From Metabacillus schmidteae (GTDB lineage Bacteria > Bacillota > Bacilli > Bacillales > Bacillaceae): 64,000 bases of DNA. The translations under genes were made by a program, and so were the position numbers. This document shows positions 28,650 to 38,068 of the stretch, piece after piece (the first letter of the stretch is position 1; the number at the start of each line of letters is the position of its first letter). The stretch covers positions 2,484,001 through 2,548,000 of the forward strand of contig NZ_CAESCH010000001.1 of NCBI RefSeq assembly GCF_903166545.1. Direction: 5' to 3'. Under the pieces are notes generated by a model that was not told the DNA's origin, made no database searches, and worked only from the letters and a program-made list of their open reading frames with translations.

Positions 28650-28877
28650 ATGAAGCAATCAATTAATATTCAGGATCAGGTACTTAATACATTACGTAAG
28701 GATGGGACATTTGTTACAGTCTTTTTACTAAATGGTTTTCAATTAAGAGGCCTTGTAAAAGGATTTGATAATTTCACCGTATTATTAGAAACAGAAGGAA
28801 AACAGCAACTAATTTATAAACATGCAATTTCTACATTTTCACCACAAAAAAATATTCAAATTGACTTAGAGCAGTAA
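28650..28877 (+). CDS. hfq: RNA chaperone Hfq
   Basis: 75 residues, the length of Bacillus Hfq. Sm1 motif region ([25 protein letters not shown] is one continuous domain; key residues Q, F, D) and Sm2 [12 protein letters not shown] are visible. It forms hexamers that bind A-rich and U-rich RNA. GAGGAGG precedes ATG 28650. Probably cotranscribed with miaA; a perfect terminator follows. Relevant to the candidate small RNA at 45337 only as a possible partner. Very sure. Confidence 0.96.
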   Translation: MKQSINIQDQVLNTLRKDGTFVTVFLLNGFQLRGLVKGFDNFTVLLETEGKQQLIYKHAISTFSPQKNIQIDLEQ

Positions 28878-28882
28878 TGATT

Positions 28883-28923
28883 AAAAGGAGTTGATGATAA
28901 TTCATCAACTCCTTTTCTTTTTT
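28883..28923 (+). terminator. Terminator of miaA-hfq
   Basis: AAAAGGAGTTGATGA / TCATCAACTCCTTTT perfect 15-bp stem, loop TAAT, then CTTTTTT. Confidence 0.92.
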
Positions 28924-29030
28924 ATCTCTATTACAGAACAAAAAGTTTTCATGTAGTTTCGTCTACCTTCATACATTTTATATAGAAGCAAAAGTTAAGG
29001 TTGTAAAATAGATAAACGGGAATATAAATA

Positions 29031-29107
29031 AAGGAATGATTATTTCTTGGGAAAGCGCAAATTATAACAAGATTCTTGTGGTTTCGCAAATAATCATCAA
29101 ATTCCTT
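29031..29107. repeat. Long interrupted inverted repeat upstream of spoVK
   Basis: AAGGAATGATTATTT (29031-29045) pairs with AAATAATC...ATTCCTT (29088-29107) with a 5-base bulge. The interior holds ACAAGA/TCTTGT and GAAA/TTTC pairs. It lies in the 339-base gene-free stretch 28878-29216; the rest of that stretch shows nothing recognisable. Confidence 0.5.
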
Positions 29108-29216
29108 AACCATTGGCTTTGTTAAACTCTTTACAAACGAATTTTATGAATAGAGAATTGTGAATGTTTTAATAAAGCTTTTTCTTTAATCGGAGCAGAT
29201 TGTGAGGTGAACATCT

Positions 29217-30173
29217 TTGGAACGGGATCAAGCAGTCACATATAAAACAAATGGACAGATTAACATAATCCTAAACAATCAGTCAAAAGAAAAGTTAGAA
29301 GCAAGTTCTTCTTCATATGATTTAAAGATTCCTAAGTCTGAGGTTAAACACGCAGTTTTAAAGGAAATTGAAGAAGAAATGAGCTCACTTGTTGGCATGA
29401 ATGAAATGAAAAGAATGATAAAAGAAATTTATGCGTGGATTTTTATTAATAAAAAACGTGAAGAACAGGGGTTGAAAGCAGGCAAACAAGCACTTCATAT
29501 GATGTTTAAAGGCAATCCAGGAACGGGAAAAACAACTGTAGCAAGACTTGTTGGCAAATTATTTTTTCAAATGAATGTCCTTTCTAAAGGTCATCTTATT
29601 GAAGCAGAACGTGCTGACCTTGTCGGAGAATATATCGGTCACACCGCTCAAAAAACAAGAGATTTAATAAAAAAAGCTCTAGGAGGAATTTTATTTATTG
29701 ATGAAGCGTATTCCCTAGCAAGAGGTGGAGAAAAGGATTTCGGGAAAGAAGCAATCGATACATTGGTTAAACATATGGAAGATAAGCAGCATGATTTTGT
29801 CTTAATATTAGCCGGATATCCTCGAGAAATGGAACATTTCTTATCATTGAATCCAGGTTTATTGTCCAGGTTTCCGTTAGTCGTTGATTTTCCAGATTAT
29901 TCAGTTGACGATTTAATCGAAATATCAAATCTAATGATGGCAGAAAGAGAATATAAGTTTCATCAAGATGCGGCAATAAAACTTAAAGAACATTTAATGG
30001 GTGTTAAATCAGTGACACATCCATCGAAATTCAGTAATGGCCGATATGTTCGAAACATAATAGAGAAATCAATTCGATCGCAAGCGATGAGGTTATTATT
30101 AACTGACAAATATAATAGAGAAGATCTATTGACTATAAGAAGTCAGGATTTAGTCTTTTCAGATGAAAAATAA
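29217..30173 (+). CDS. spoVK: Stage V sporulation protein K (AAA ATPase)
   Basis: 318 residues, CbxX/CfqX-type AAA ATPase active in the mother cell during late sporulation; molecular target unknown. Walker A GNPGTGKTT (from residue 99), Walker B GGILFIDEAYSL, LSRFPLVVDFPDYS (sensor/arginine finger region). TTG 29217 is the start, with GAGGTGA six bases upstream; no ATG is available before the conserved region. Preceded by a structured inverted repeat. B. subtilis spoVK also lies downstream of hfq. Sure. Confidence 0.94.
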   Translation: MERDQAVTYKTNGQINIILNNQSKEKLEASSSSYDLKIPKSEVKHAVLKEIEEEMSSLVGMNEMKRMIKEIYAWIFINKKREEQGLKAGKQALHMMFKGNPGTGKTTVARLVGKLFFQMNVLSKGHLIEAERADLVGEYIGHTAQKTRDLIKKALGGILFIDEAYSLARGGEKDFGKEAIDTLVKHMEDKQHDFVLILAGYPREMEHFLSLNPGLLSRFPLVVDFPDYSVDDLIEISNLMMAEREYKFHQDAAIKLKEHLMGVKSVTHPSKFSNGRYVRNIIEKSIRSQAMRLLLTDKYNREDLLTIRSQDLVFSDEK

Positions 30174-30184
30174 TAATCTTACAG

Positions 30185-30217
30185 CAGGAAATGATACCCA
30201 ATCTTCCTGTTTTTTTC
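30185..30217 (+). terminator. Terminator of spoVK
   Basis: CAGGAA / TTCCTG with a 13-16 base loop, then TTTTTTTC. Confidence 0.7.
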
Positions 30218-30403
30218 TTTGATAAGCATATGAAAGTAGTTCTAAATGATATGGTTTTTACATAGTTAGTAAGGAAGTATCACAAGATTGTTTTTCTTAG
30301 AAGAATTAAAATTTTAGATCATAATAGTATAAGAGAAATCAAGACTTATGGGATTCATATTTGGCTAAAAAATTGGTTTTCTTATGTTTTAATGGAGGTA
30401 ATG

Positions 30404-30739
30404 ATGAAGACAAAGATTTTTATTTTAATCCTTTTATTTGCAGTATTATTCACGTTATCGATCATACTAATTCATCCTTTTTTTAATGGAGATTTCAAAA
30501 AAACTGTAGCTAATTCTAAAACAGAGGATCATTACAAAACCCTTACTTACATCATTACTGAGGTGGATGGAAATCAGTACTTTGGAGAATCTGTTGATGG
30601 ACAGTCAAAAATACAGTTTCATCGAGATGATGTAAAACATCCAATCACAGATTCAATTAAAGTTAATGATAAAATTTTAGCATATGTAGAATCTGAGAAT
30701 CATATAGCAGGTATTGTTAAAGTTGAGAAGATTGAATAA
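30404..30739 (+). CDS. Small membrane-anchored or secreted protein, unknown
   Basis: 111 residues. One N-terminal hydrophobic segment (FILILLFAVLFTLSIILI), then an extracytoplasmic domain of alternating beta-type residues (YFGESVDGQSKIQFHRDD, KVNDKILAYVESENHIAGIVKVEKIE) that has the look of a small OB-like barrel. ATG 30404 is preferred over 30392 and 30401 because GGAGG is five bases upstream. No family name recognised. Flanked by a terminator and convergent with the next gene. Real gene likely, function unknown. Confidence 0.72.
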   Translation: MKTKIFILILLFAVLFTLSIILIHPFFNGDFKKTVANSKTEDHYKTLTYIITEVDGNQYFGESVDGQSKIQFHRDDVKHPITDSIKVNDKILAYVESENHIAGIVKVEKIE

Positions 30740-30749
30740 GCAAAAAGTA

Positions 30750-30786
30750 AAAAGATAGCCTCCAATTGAAGGCTATCTTATTTTTC
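30750..30786. terminator. Bidirectional terminator
   Basis: AAGATAGCCT / AGGCTATCTT with loop CCAATTGA; T run on the plus side (ATTTTT) and A run on the other. It overlaps the stop codon of the minus-strand gene at 30778. Confidence 0.85.
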
Positions 30787-31101
30787 ATATGGAGTATATT
30801 GACGATCCGGCATCTTTTCATCCGAAGCGATATTGTTATTGATCTCATTTGTGGCAGTGTTATGCTGTACTTGTTGCTGTCTATTCATCGAGTGATCTGA
30901 AGGTTGAGTCGGTGTTTTTGCGTTGAAAAAGCCTCTTCCATTTTCAGGATTGGAAATGATTCCAAGTGTAACAAGGATCCCTAATATAGATGTAACATAG
31001 GTTTCCCAACTAGTAAGATCGATTTGAAGTCCTAAATCTTTAAAAACCATATATAAAAGAGATGCAACAGACATCCATAATCCATAATTTCTCCATTTCA
31101 A
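30778..31101 (-). CDS. Holin-like small membrane protein (phi LC3-type)
   Basis: 107 residues from TTG 31101, chosen because AAAGGTG lies ten bases upstream (31128 has no site). It begins MKWRNYGLWMSVASLLYMVF, has two hydrophobic segments, then IISNPENGRGFF, the end-of-domain pattern of phi LC3-family holins (NP-x-x-x-G-x-x-D/F), and a polar Gln/Asn-rich tail. No other phage genes are nearby, so it is probably a domesticated holin-like protein rather than a prophage remnant. Family call moderate, role unknown. Confidence 0.65.
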   Translation of the reverse strand: MKWRNYGLWMSVASLLYMVFKDLGLQIDLTSWETYVTSILGILVTLGIISNPENGRGFFNAKTPTQPSDHSMNRQQQVQHNTATNEINNNIASDEKMPDRQYTPYEK

Positions 31102-31369
31102 AATTGCATCACACCTTTTTAAAAACATTTTTAATAAGTTATTCTAACTTCATAATTTATGTGATCATATTTTCATTTTAGTATTAAAAAGAGTAAATAT
31201 GATGATGTTGTGCATAAAAGAAAATTAACTTAAGTGAATACGTAAATAAACCTGTGAAATTAAGGTTTAGAATTTGGATTACACATAGGTCTATATAACT
31301 ATTTAAAGTGATATGAAAAAAGCATAAAAGATCAATAATTTGATCGAAAAAAGCTATAAAACAATGTGT

Positions 31370-31383
31370 TGGAAACGCTTTCA
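31370..31383 (+). promoter_or_regulatory. Candidate cre (CcpA) site
   Basis: TGGAAACGCTTTCA fits TGNAANCGNNNNCA. It overlaps a possible -35 (TTTCAA, 31379-31384) that is 17 bases from TAAAAT, so binding would repress the 31434 gene. The 332-base gene-free stretch 31102-31433 shows nothing else. Confidence 0.45.
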
Positions 31384-31433
31384 AATCAAGTGTGTAAATG
31401 ATAAAATACTAAGTATTAGAAGGGGTGATCATA

Positions 31434-31778
31434 ATGAGTGATAACAAATTATTTTTAGAAGAGCTAAAATATCTTGTAGAAAATGAATTGTCACTTAATG
31501 AAAATAGAGTTAACAGTTTAGTTGAAAGATACAATAAAAATCCATTTTTAATTATTCAACTTTACCAAATAATTGTAAAAAATCACCGAGTACTACCTTT
31601 TTTCAATGATATTGAAGCAGCAATTTATGATTATATAGTAAATAAAGAAATGTCAAATGACAAAACATATTATGGAGCTACTTTATATGTGGCGGATATG
31701 TTTGATACAACCCAAACATATATAAAATGTAAAATAAATCACTCAAAGAAAGCAGTAAACAGGCCGTTAAGTGCTTGA
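31434..31778 (+). CDS. Unknown 114-residue protein
   Basis: No family recognised. Mostly helical and soluble; begins MSDNKLFLEELKYLVENELS. The C-terminal ~35 residues (VADMFDTTQTYIKCKINHSKKA) resemble a helix-turn-helix but without a clear diagnostic pattern. ATG 31434 follows AAGGGGTG at six bases; 31425 is less good. A cre-like site lies 50 bases upstream, suggesting carbon control. Terminated by a strong shared hairpin. Could be a small regulator; not certain. Confidence 0.65.
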   Translation: MSDNKLFLEELKYLVENELSLNENRVNSLVERYNKNPFLIIQLYQIIVKNHRVLPFFNDIEAAIYDYIVNKEMSNDKTYYGATLYVADMFDTTQTYIKCKINHSKKAVNRPLSA

Positions 31779-31785
31779 GTGAAAG

Positions 31786-31826
31786 AAAATGGCAACTTAT
31801 CTATCGTAAGTTGCCATTTTTTTTAT
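31786..31826. terminator. Bidirectional terminator
   Basis: AAATGGCAACTTA / TAAGTTGCCATTT then TTTTTATA on plus; serves the convergent TRIC-family gene on minus as well. Confidence 0.9.
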
Positions 31827-31851
31827 ATATAAGACCTTTTAGAAAATCCAT

Positions 31852-32481
31852 TCAGCCTGACATTGTATTTTTATTTGAAGGTACTTGGAAACTTCGGTTC
31901 GGTAGTCGCCATTTATAGGTATAAGACAGAACACGAAATACAACAATGAGAATAAAAAGAATATACAGTTCGATTGATTGATCCACTACCTTGAAACCGA
32001 TTAGGAACCCCGCAATGATTGCCCAAAATGCATATATTTCAGCTCTTAGTACGAGCGGTTTTCTTCCTGCTAACAAGTCTCTGATTATTCCTCCACCACT
32101 TCCGGTTAACACAGCCGCAACAATGGTCGCACTTATAGGATGCTCCATTTCAACTGCATATAAAGCACCTTGTATGGCGAATGCAGAAAGTCCAATCGCA
32201 TCAGTAAGGTTTCCCCATTTATGCCAGTGCTTTAATAAGCGATGTGGAAAGAGAAATACCAGTGTCATAGCCAAAAGAGCAATTTGAAACAAAAGTCCTT
32301 GCTCCCATAATGCTGAAATAGGAACCCCAATTAAAAGATTTCGAATGGCACCACCACCAAAAGCAGTGACAATTCCTAAAATATAAACACCTAAAATATC
32401 ATATTCCTCTTCCATTGCCACAATTGCTCCACTTATTGCAAATGCTATGGTACCAATAATACTTAATACTTCCCAAGTCAT
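31852..32481 (-). CDS. TRIC-type / UPF0126 membrane protein (YvgT-like)
   Basis: 209 residues with about seven hydrophobic segments in two repeats. Each repeat carries the glycine-rich motif of the family (FGGGAIRNLLIG and GSGGGIIRDLLAG). Members are proposed trimeric cation channels or small-molecule permeases. ATG 32481 is used, with GGAGG seven bases upstream; the earlier ATG at 32487 touches the site. It is a lone minus-strand gene among plus-strand genes. Family sure, substrate not. Confidence 0.88.
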   Translation of the reverse strand: MTWEVLSIIGTIAFAISGAIVAMEEEYDILGVYILGIVTAFGGGAIRNLLIGVPISALWEQGLLFQIALLAMTLVFLFPHRLLKHWHKWGNLTDAIGLSAFAIQGALYAVEMEHPISATIVAAVLTGSGGGIIRDLLAGRKPLVLRAEIYAFWAIIAGFLIGFKVVDQSIELYILFILIVVFRVLSYTYKWRLPNRSFQVPSNKNTMSG

Positions 32482-32760
32482 TTTCATTCCTCCGAGTGCT
32501 CTTTTTATAGCTCAGACAATTTTAAATGGGAAAACAGGTAAAGGTCAACGCTTTTTTGTACTTTAAGAATAATTTAAACTATATATTTCCGCCATTCTTT
32601 GCGGTAAGTCGTGTTTTTCTAATGAATTTTATTCCAAACTCCTTGCAAACTCCAGAATACATTCAGAATAATTATGTCTATACTGTAGAAATAATTAGTG
32701 AAGAGAGTAAATCTTTGGTATGATTAAGTTGCTAAAATAGCGTAAGGGAAGGGTTTTTTA

Positions 32761-34032
32761 TTGAATAATACAGTAGACTCACTTAAAGAAAAGGTTTTAT
32801 TAGCCGGGTGTCAGTTACAAACGATGGATGATGAACACTTTCAGTATTCGATGGAAGAGCTCGCTTCATTAACAAAAACAGCAAATGGGGAAGTTCTCAT
32901 TCAATTAACTCAAAAACGAGAGAGACCACATCCTGCTACATATATTGGAAAAGGAAAAGTTGATGAATTATTAAATATAGTTGAAGAGCTTAGTCCTGAT
33001 ATTGTCATTTTTAATGATGAATTATCACCAAGTCAGCTTAGAAATTTATCAGCGATTTTAGATGTGAGGATTATTGATCGTACACAGTTGATATTAGATA
33101 TCTTTGCTCAACGTGCAAAGTCTAAAGAAGGAAAGCTTCAAGTTGAACTGGCACAACTCCAATACTTACTCCCAAGATTATCAGGTCAAGGTATCTCCCT
33201 GTCACGGCAAGGCGGAGGAATTGGAACAAGAGGTCCTGGTGAAACTCAATTGGAAACTGATCGTCGACATATACGAAATCGAATTAATGAAATTAAACAA
33301 CAGCTTTCGGCCGTAGTTCGTCATAGAAATCGTTATCGGGAGCGTCGTAAGAAAAACCAGGCGTTTCAAATTGCATTAGTTGGCTATACAAACGCTGGTA
33401 AATCAACAATTTTTAATCGATTAACAACAGCAGGAAGTTTTGAAGAAGATCTTTTATTTGCTACTTTAGATCCGATGACACGCAAGGTGTTGTTACCTTC
33501 AACATATCAAGCATTAATTACAGACACTGTTGGATTTATTCAAGACCTTCCAACTACACTTGTTGCAGCTTTTCGCTCAACATTGGAGGAGGTAAAGGAA
33601 GCTGATCTTATTCTCCATGTAGTGGATAGCTCTAATGATGACTATTCCAACCATGAAGAAACAGTTTATAAACTTTTAGATCAACTCGAGGTAACAGATA
33701 AGCCGATTTTAACAGTTTATAATAAAAAGGATAATGCTCCAAATTCATTTGTACCGTCTCCTTCTGCTGATTATGTAAAAATTACAGCATTTGACAAAAA
33801 AGATTTAGAACATTTATTAGCTAAAGTTGAATCGATTGCTAAGGGATCTATGAAACACTATTCCATCCTTGTACCATCAAATGAAGGGAGATTAATTTCT
33901 CAATTAAAAACAGAGTCATTAATTGTACAATTACAGTTTAATGAGGAAAGAGAAATGTATGAAATTGAGGGGTTTGTTCTGCCTGAACATTCAATTAATT
34001 CACAACTAGAGAAGTTTAACGGAGAGGGTTAA
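32761..34032 (+). CDS. hflX: Ribosome-associated GTPase HflX
   Basis: 423 residues. The N-terminal HflX domain contains the glycine-rich [15 protein letters not shown] linker segment. The G domain has [12 protein letters not shown] (G1), [10 protein letters not shown] (G3) and NKKDN (G4). It splits or rescues stalled ribosomes in stress. Start TTG 32761 with GGAAGGG upstream. Two bases separate it from the next gene (B. subtilis ynbA-ynbB). The 279-base region before it (32482-32760) shows no gene. Confidence 0.95.
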   Translation: MNNTVDSLKEKVLLAGCQLQTMDDEHFQYSMEELASLTKTANGEVLIQLTQKRERPHPATYIGKGKVDELLNIVEELSPDIVIFNDELSPSQLRNLSAILDVRIIDRTQLILDIFAQRAKSKEGKLQVELAQLQYLLPRLSGQGISLSRQGGGIGTRGPGETQLETDRRHIRNRINEIKQQLSAVVRHRNRYRERRKKNQAFQIALVGYTNAGKSTIFNRLTTAGSFEEDLLFATLDPMTRKVLLPSTYQALITDTVGFIQDLPTTLVAAFRSTLEEVKEADLILHVVDSSNDDYSNHEETVYKLLDQLEVTDKPILTVYNKKDNAPNSFVPSPSADYVKITAFDKKDLEHLLAKVESIAKGSMKHYSILVPSNEGRLISQLKTESLIVQLQFNEEREMYEIEGFVLPEHSINSQLEKFNGEG

Positions 34033-34034
34033 AA

Positions 34035-35309
34035 ATGTTTAATTTTTTGAAATATGGTGAAAAGCTCGCACCGATAGTTGAAAATGTAGAAAAAAAGATA
34101 CAATCTATTCATTTAGAAATAGACAAAATGAGTGAACTGAATCAATTCAAGGTTTTAAAAAGCTTTCAACATCATAGAGTTAGTGACTCTCACTTTATGC
34201 CATCTACAGGCTACGGCTATGACGATATAGGAAGGGATACACTGGAAAAGGTTTATGCAGATGTGTTTGGCGGTGAAGCAGGATTAGTTCGACCGCAAAT
34301 TATCTCGGGCACTCATGCCATATCCATCGCGCTGTTTGGAGTTTTAAGACCAGGTGATGAACTTCTATATATCACAGGCAAGCCGTATGACACGCTTGAA
34401 GAAATTGTAGGAATAAGAGGTAGTGGGGTCGGATCTTTAAAAGAATTCCAAATCGGTTATCAAACTGTTGAATTAATGGATAATGGAGCAGTTGATTATG
34501 AAGCAGTGAAACATGCTATTACAAACAAAACCAAAATGATTGGAATCCAAAGATCAAAAGGATATGCAACAAGACCATCGTTTACAATAGCAGAAATAAG
34601 AGAAATGATAAATTTTGTTAAATCTTTAAAAGAAGATATTGTCATTTTCGTAGATAACTGCTATGGTGAATTTGTAGAACAATTAGAACCTTGTCATGTT
34701 GGTGCAGATTTAATGGCCGGATCACTAATTAAAAATCCTGGCGGAGGACTTGCTAAAACAGGAGGTTATCTTGTAGGAAAGCAAGAGCTAATTGAAGCTT
34801 GCTCATATCGCATGACATCTCCGGGAATAGGAGCCGAAGCTGGAGCATCTTTATATAGTCTGCAGGAAATGTACCAGGGTTTCTTCTTAGCTCCACATGT
34901 AGTGGGACAAGCTTTGAAAGGAGCGGTATTCACATCCGCATTCTTAGAGGAACTTGGGTTAAAGACAAGCCCGATGTGGAACAGTAAGAGAACGGACTTA
35001 ATACAGTCTGTTCAATTTGATGATCCTGACATGATGGTTGCATTTTGTCAAGCAATTCAATATTCTTCACCTATTAATTCTCATGTAACACCATATCCGA
35101 ATTATATGCCTGGGTATGAAGATGATGTCATAATGGCAGCAGGTACGTTTATACAAGGAGCTAGCATTGAGTTGTCTGCAGATGGACCACTCAGGGCGCC
35201 TTATGTCGCATATGTCCAAGGCGGCCTTACATACACTCATGTGAAGATTGCAGTTTGTTCAGCAGTCGATTCTTTACTAGACAAAAACTTAATCTCAATT
35301 GTTAGTTAA
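34035..35309 (+). CDS. ynbB: YnbB, PLP-dependent cystathionine-lyase-like (aluminium-resistance family)
   Basis: 424 residues, fold-type I PLP enzyme of the methionine gamma-lyase-like/YnbB family. The PLP lysine is in MAGSLIKNPGGGLAKTGGY, and FVDNCYGEF supplies the aspartate for the cofactor ring. Reaction not established; the aluminium-resistance name is historical. GGAGAGGG precedes ATG 34035 and lies in the end of hflX, so the two are coupled. Followed by glnRA with its own promoter. Sure of family only. Confidence 0.9.
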   Translation: MFNFLKYGEKLAPIVENVEKKIQSIHLEIDKMSELNQFKVLKSFQHHRVSDSHFMPSTGYGYDDIGRDTLEKVYADVFGGEAGLVRPQIISGTHAISIALFGVLRPGDELLYITGKPYDTLEEIVGIRGSGVGSLKEFQIGYQTVELMDNGAVDYEAVKHAITNKTKMIGIQRSKGYATRPSFTIAEIREMINFVKSLKEDIVIFVDNCYGEFVEQLEPCHVGADLMAGSLIKNPGGGLAKTGGYLVGKQELIEACSYRMTSPGIGAEAGASLYSLQEMYQGFFLAPHVVGQALKGAVFTSAFLEELGLKTSPMWNSKRTDLIQSVQFDDPDMMVAFCQAIQYSSPINSHVTPYPNYMPGYEDDVIMAAGTFIQGASIELSADGPLRAPYVAYVQGGLTYTHVKIAVCSAVDSLLDKNLISIVS

Positions 35310-35333
35310 CTACCAAAATAGATGGTGAATCTA

Positions 35334-35350
35334 TGTTATGTAAGCTGACA
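35334..35350 (+). promoter_or_regulatory. GlnR/TnrA operator 1
   Basis: TGTTA-N7-TGACA, a perfect match to TGTNAN7TNACA, just upstream of the glnR -35. Confidence 0.85.
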
Positions 35351-35355
35351 TTTGA

Positions 35356-35384
35356 TTGACACATAATGTTACATAGGTTATAAT
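35356..35384 (+). promoter_or_regulatory. Sigma-A promoter of glnRA with overlapping GlnR operator 2
   Basis: TTGACA (35356-35361), 17 bases, TATAAT (35379-35384). Inside it TGACA-N7-TTACA (35357-35373) is a second GlnR box with one mismatch. The same two-operator layout is known for B. subtilis glnRA. Confidence 0.9.
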
Positions 35385-35414
35385 GAAATCAGTTAACTAA
35401 AAGGAGCGAATAAC

Positions 35415-35816
35415 ATGAGTGATAATATTCGACGCTCAATGCCCCTATTTCCTATTGGAATTGTTATGCAGCTCACTGATTTATCTGCAAGGCAAATTCG
35501 TTATTACGAGGAAAATGAATTGATCTTTCCAGCTAGAACGGAGAGCAATCGAAGATTATTTTCTTTTAACGATGTAGATAAATTATTGGAGATTCGTAAT
35601 CTGATTGAGCAGGGTGTGAACCTAGCGGGAATTAAAGAAATTTTCTCTCGTAAAAGTACACATAATGAAGAAAAACAAGAGCAACCTAAAACGGTTGAAA
35701 AACCTGATCTTAGCGATTCAGAATTACGAAAACTTCTTAAATCCGAGCTTATGCAGGCAGGTCGTTTTAATCGGCCTACATTAAGACATGGAGACATGTC
35801 AAGATTCTTCCATTAA
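35415..35816 (+). CDS. glnR: GlnR, MerR-family repressor of glutamine synthetase
   Basis: 133 residues. Winged-helix MerR domain ([20 protein letters not shown]) and a short C-terminal tail that senses feedback-inhibited glutamine synthetase. Represses its own operon through two GlnR boxes upstream. GGAGCG precedes ATG 35415. Cotranscribed with glnA, 62 bases downstream. Very sure. Confidence 0.96.
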   Translation: MSDNIRRSMPLFPIGIVMQLTDLSARQIRYYEENELIFPARTESNRRLFSFNDVDKLLEIRNLIEQGVNLAGIKEIFSRKSTHNEEKQEQPKTVEKPDLSDSELRKLLKSELMQAGRFNRPTLRHGDMSRFFH

Positions 35817-35878
35817 TTATTATAGTAGCAATGAAAAAATTGAATATAACTTTTTGAAATTGGAGAGGAGATTTTCAA

Positions 35879-37213
35879 GTGGCTAAATATTCAAGAGAAG
35901 ATATTGTAAGTTTAGTAAAAGAAAATAATGTAAAATATATCCGATTACAATTCACGGATATACTTGGAACGATCAAAAACGTTGAAATCCCAACAAGTCA
36001 GTTAGATAAAGCACTTGACAATAAAATGATGTTTGATGGTTCTTCAATTGAAGGTTTTGTACGTATCGAAGAATCTGATATGTATTTATATCCTGACTTA
36101 GATACATTTGTTATCTTCCCTTGGACAGCAGAAAAAGGAAAAGTAGCTCGTTTTATCTGTGATATTTACAATCCGGATGGTACTCCGTTTGCAGGTGATC
36201 CACGTAATAATTTACGTCGTATTCTTGCTGAAATGGAAGAGCTTGGCTTTACTGATTTCAACTTAGGGCCAGAACCTGAATTTTTCTTATTTAAGTTAGA
36301 TGAAAAAGGCGAGCCGACTCTAGAACTAAATGATAATGGTGGTTATTTTGATTTAGCACCAACAGATCTTGGCGAAAACTGCCGTCGTGATATCGTTCTT
36401 GAACTAGAGGAGATGGGCTTTGAAATTGAAGCTTCTCACCACGAAGTTGCACCAGGACAGCATGAGATCGATTTTAAATATGCAAATGCAATTAAAGCAT
36501 GTGACGATATCCAAACATTCAAGCTAGTTGTTAAAACAATTGCTCGTAAACATGGTTTACATGCTACATTTATGCCTAAGCCATTATTTGGAGTTAATGG
36601 TTCAGGTATGCATATGAACTTATCTTTATTCCGCAAAGGGGAAAATGCATTCCTGGATCCAAATGGAGATCTTCAATTAAGTGATACGGCAAGACAATTT
36701 ATTGCAGGTGTTATCAAGCATGCACCAGCATTTACAGCAGTTACAAATCCAACAGTAAATTCTTACAAACGTCTTGTACCTGGTTATGAAGCACCTTGTT
36801 ATGTTGCTTGGTCTGCACAAAACAGAAGTCCATTAATTCGTATTCCAGCATCTCGCGGCTTAAGTACACGTGTTGAAGTACGTAGTGTTGACCCTGCTGC
36901 AAACCCTTATTTAGCAATGAGTGTTTTATTAGCTGCAGGTCTTGATGGAATTAAAAACAATCTTGATGCTCCAAAACCAATTGACCGTAACATCTATGTT
37001 ATGTCAAAAGAAGAGCGTGTTGAAAATGGTATTGTTGATTTACCGGCAACATTGGCTCAAGCATTAGATTTACTAAAAGCAGACAGCACTATGAAACATG
37101 CATTAGGTGAACATTTATTCGAGCACTTCATTGAAGCGAAAGAAATCGAATGGGATATGTTCCGCACGCAAGTACACCCATGGGAAAGAGAACAATACAT
37201 GTCAATGTATTAA
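35879..37213 (+). CDS. glnA: Glutamine synthetase, GSI-alpha
   Basis: 444 residues, identical in length to the B. subtilis enzyme. It makes glutamine from glutamate, ammonia and ATP, and when feedback-inhibited binds GlnR and TnrA. Motifs: [18 protein letters not shown] (latch), GPEPEFFLF (metal), [22 protein letters not shown] (ATP), NRSPLIRIP and [19 protein letters not shown] start 35879 with GGAGAGGAG upstream. Terminator at 37217. Very sure. Confidence 0.98.
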   Translation: MAKYSREDIVSLVKENNVKYIRLQFTDILGTIKNVEIPTSQLDKALDNKMMFDGSSIEGFVRIEESDMYLYPDLDTFVIFPWTAEKGKVARFICDIYNPDGTPFAGDPRNNLRRILAEMEELGFTDFNLGPEPEFFLFKLDEKGEPTLELNDNGGYFDLAPTDLGENCRRDIVLELEEMGFEIEASHHEVAPGQHEIDFKYANAIKACDDIQTFKLVVKTIARKHGLHATFMPKPLFGVNGSGMHMNLSLFRKGENAFLDPNGDLQLSDTARQFIAGVIKHAPAFTAVTNPTVNSYKRLVPGYEAPCYVAWSAQNRSPLIRIPASRGLSTRVEVRSVDPAANPYLAMSVLLAAGLDGIKNNLDAPKPIDRNIYVMSKEERVENGIVDLPATLAQALDLLKADSTMKHALGEHLFEHFIEAKEIEWDMFRTQVHPWEREQYMSMY

Positions 37214-37216
37214 TAG

Positions 37217-37257
37217 AAATAAAGCCTCAACCTCTGTTGAGGCTTTATTTGTTTTTT
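37217..37257 (+). terminator. Terminator of glnRA
   Basis: AAATAAAGCCTCAAC / GTTGAGGCTTTATTT, loop CTCT, then GTTTTTTTA. Confidence 0.92.
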
Positions 37258-37263
37258 TATATG

Positions 37264-37294
37264 AAAAAAGCTTATCTTCTAAGAAGATAAGCTT
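37264..37294 (-). terminator. Terminator of lexA
   Basis: Perfect palindrome AAGCTTATCTTCT / AGAAGATAAGCTT with one central base, followed on the minus strand by TTTTTTC; overlaps the lexA stop codon. Confidence 0.9.
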
Positions 37295-37913
37295 AGTGTA
37301 CTGTTCGATAAACCCCAATTACTTTTCCTAAAATACTAACATTTCGTAAAATAATTGGCTCCATCGTAGAGTTTTCAGGTTGCAGGCGAATATAGTCTTT
37401 TTCTTTGAAGAATCTCTTACATGTTGCCTCGTCATCTTCTGTCATAGCAACAACAATATCACCATTGTTAGCCGTCTGTTGCTGACGGACAATTACTAAG
37501 TCTCCATCTAAAATACCAGCCTCAATCATACTTTCACCCATAATTTCCAGCATAAAAACATGTTCATCTTCCGAAACATAACGGTCAGGTAAAGGAAAAT
37601 ATTCTTCAACATTCTCGATAGCTGTAATCGGAAGCCCTGCTGTTACTTTCCCGATGACCGGGACATTTACTACATTAATTTTTGGAATATGATTTGTTTC
37701 TTCTTCTAAGATTTCAATTGCTCTAGGTTTTGTGGGGTCTCTTCTAATCAATCCTTTGGATTCTAATCTAGCTAAATGTCCATGGACCGTTGAGCTTGAA
37801 GCCAGTCCCACCGCTTCACCAATTTCGCGAACAGAAGGTGGATATCCTTTCTTTTGGACCTCATCTTTTATGAAGCTTAAGATATCTTGTTGTCTTTTTG
37901 ATAGTTTTGTCAT
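37293..37913 (-). CDS. lexA: SOS repressor LexA
   Basis: 206 residues. Winged-helix N-terminus ([36 protein letters not shown]), Ala-Gly cleavage site in GKVTAGLPI, catalytic serine in GESMIEAGI and lysine in EATCKRFF. RecA-stimulated self-cleavage derepresses yneA-yneB-ynzC, divergent from it. ATG 37913 with GAGGTG upstream is chosen; the protein then starts MTKLSKRQ as in B. subtilis. Very sure. Confidence 0.97.
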   Translation of the reverse strand: MTKLSKRQQDILSFIKDEVQKKGYPPSVREIGEAVGLASSSTVHGHLARLESKGLIRRDPTKPRAIEILEEETNHIPKINVVNVPVIGKVTAGLPITAIENVEEYFPLPDRYVSEDEHVFMLEIMGESMIEAGILDGDLVIVRQQQTANNGDIVVAMTEDDEATCKRFFKEKDYIRLQPENSTMEPIILRNVSILGKVIGVYRTVH

Positions 37914-37975
37914 CTTTTGTGACACCTCGGATCCTCTAATTTATGTTTATTATAGCATCATTTACCTTTATATAC

Positions 37976-37987
37976 AAACATAAGTTC
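37976..37987 (-). promoter_or_regulatory. LexA box (lexA side)
   Basis: AAACATAAGTTC, one mismatch from GAAC-N4-GTTC; placed for lexA autorepression. Confidence 0.6.
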
Positions 37988-37997
37988 GAAAAAACAC

Positions 37998-38026
37998 TTG
38001 ACTAGAACAATTGTTCGTACTATACT
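37998..38026 (+). promoter_or_regulatory. SOS promoter of yneA with LexA box in the spacer
   Basis: TTGACT, 17 bases, TATACT. The spacer contains GAACAATTGTTC (38005-38016), a perfect GAAC-N4-GTTC LexA box. Confidence 0.9.
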
Positions 38027-38040
38027 TTACTTATAAATAC

Positions 38041-38052
38041 GAACAAATATTC
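38041..38052 (+). promoter_or_regulatory. Second LexA box of yneA
   Basis: GAACAAATATTC, one mismatch, located at the predicted transcription start just before the yneA ribosome binding site. Confidence 0.6.
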
Positions 38053-38068
38053 TTATGAGGTGTTACTT

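Noticed and set aside
30778..31101. Prophage remnant based on the holin-like gene
   Set aside because: No endolysin, tail, or integrase gene around it; a single holin-like gene is common on Bacillus chromosomes.
31991..32287. Plus-strand frame inside the TRIC-family gene
   Set aside because: Shadow of a real membrane protein gene on the other strand; no start signals.
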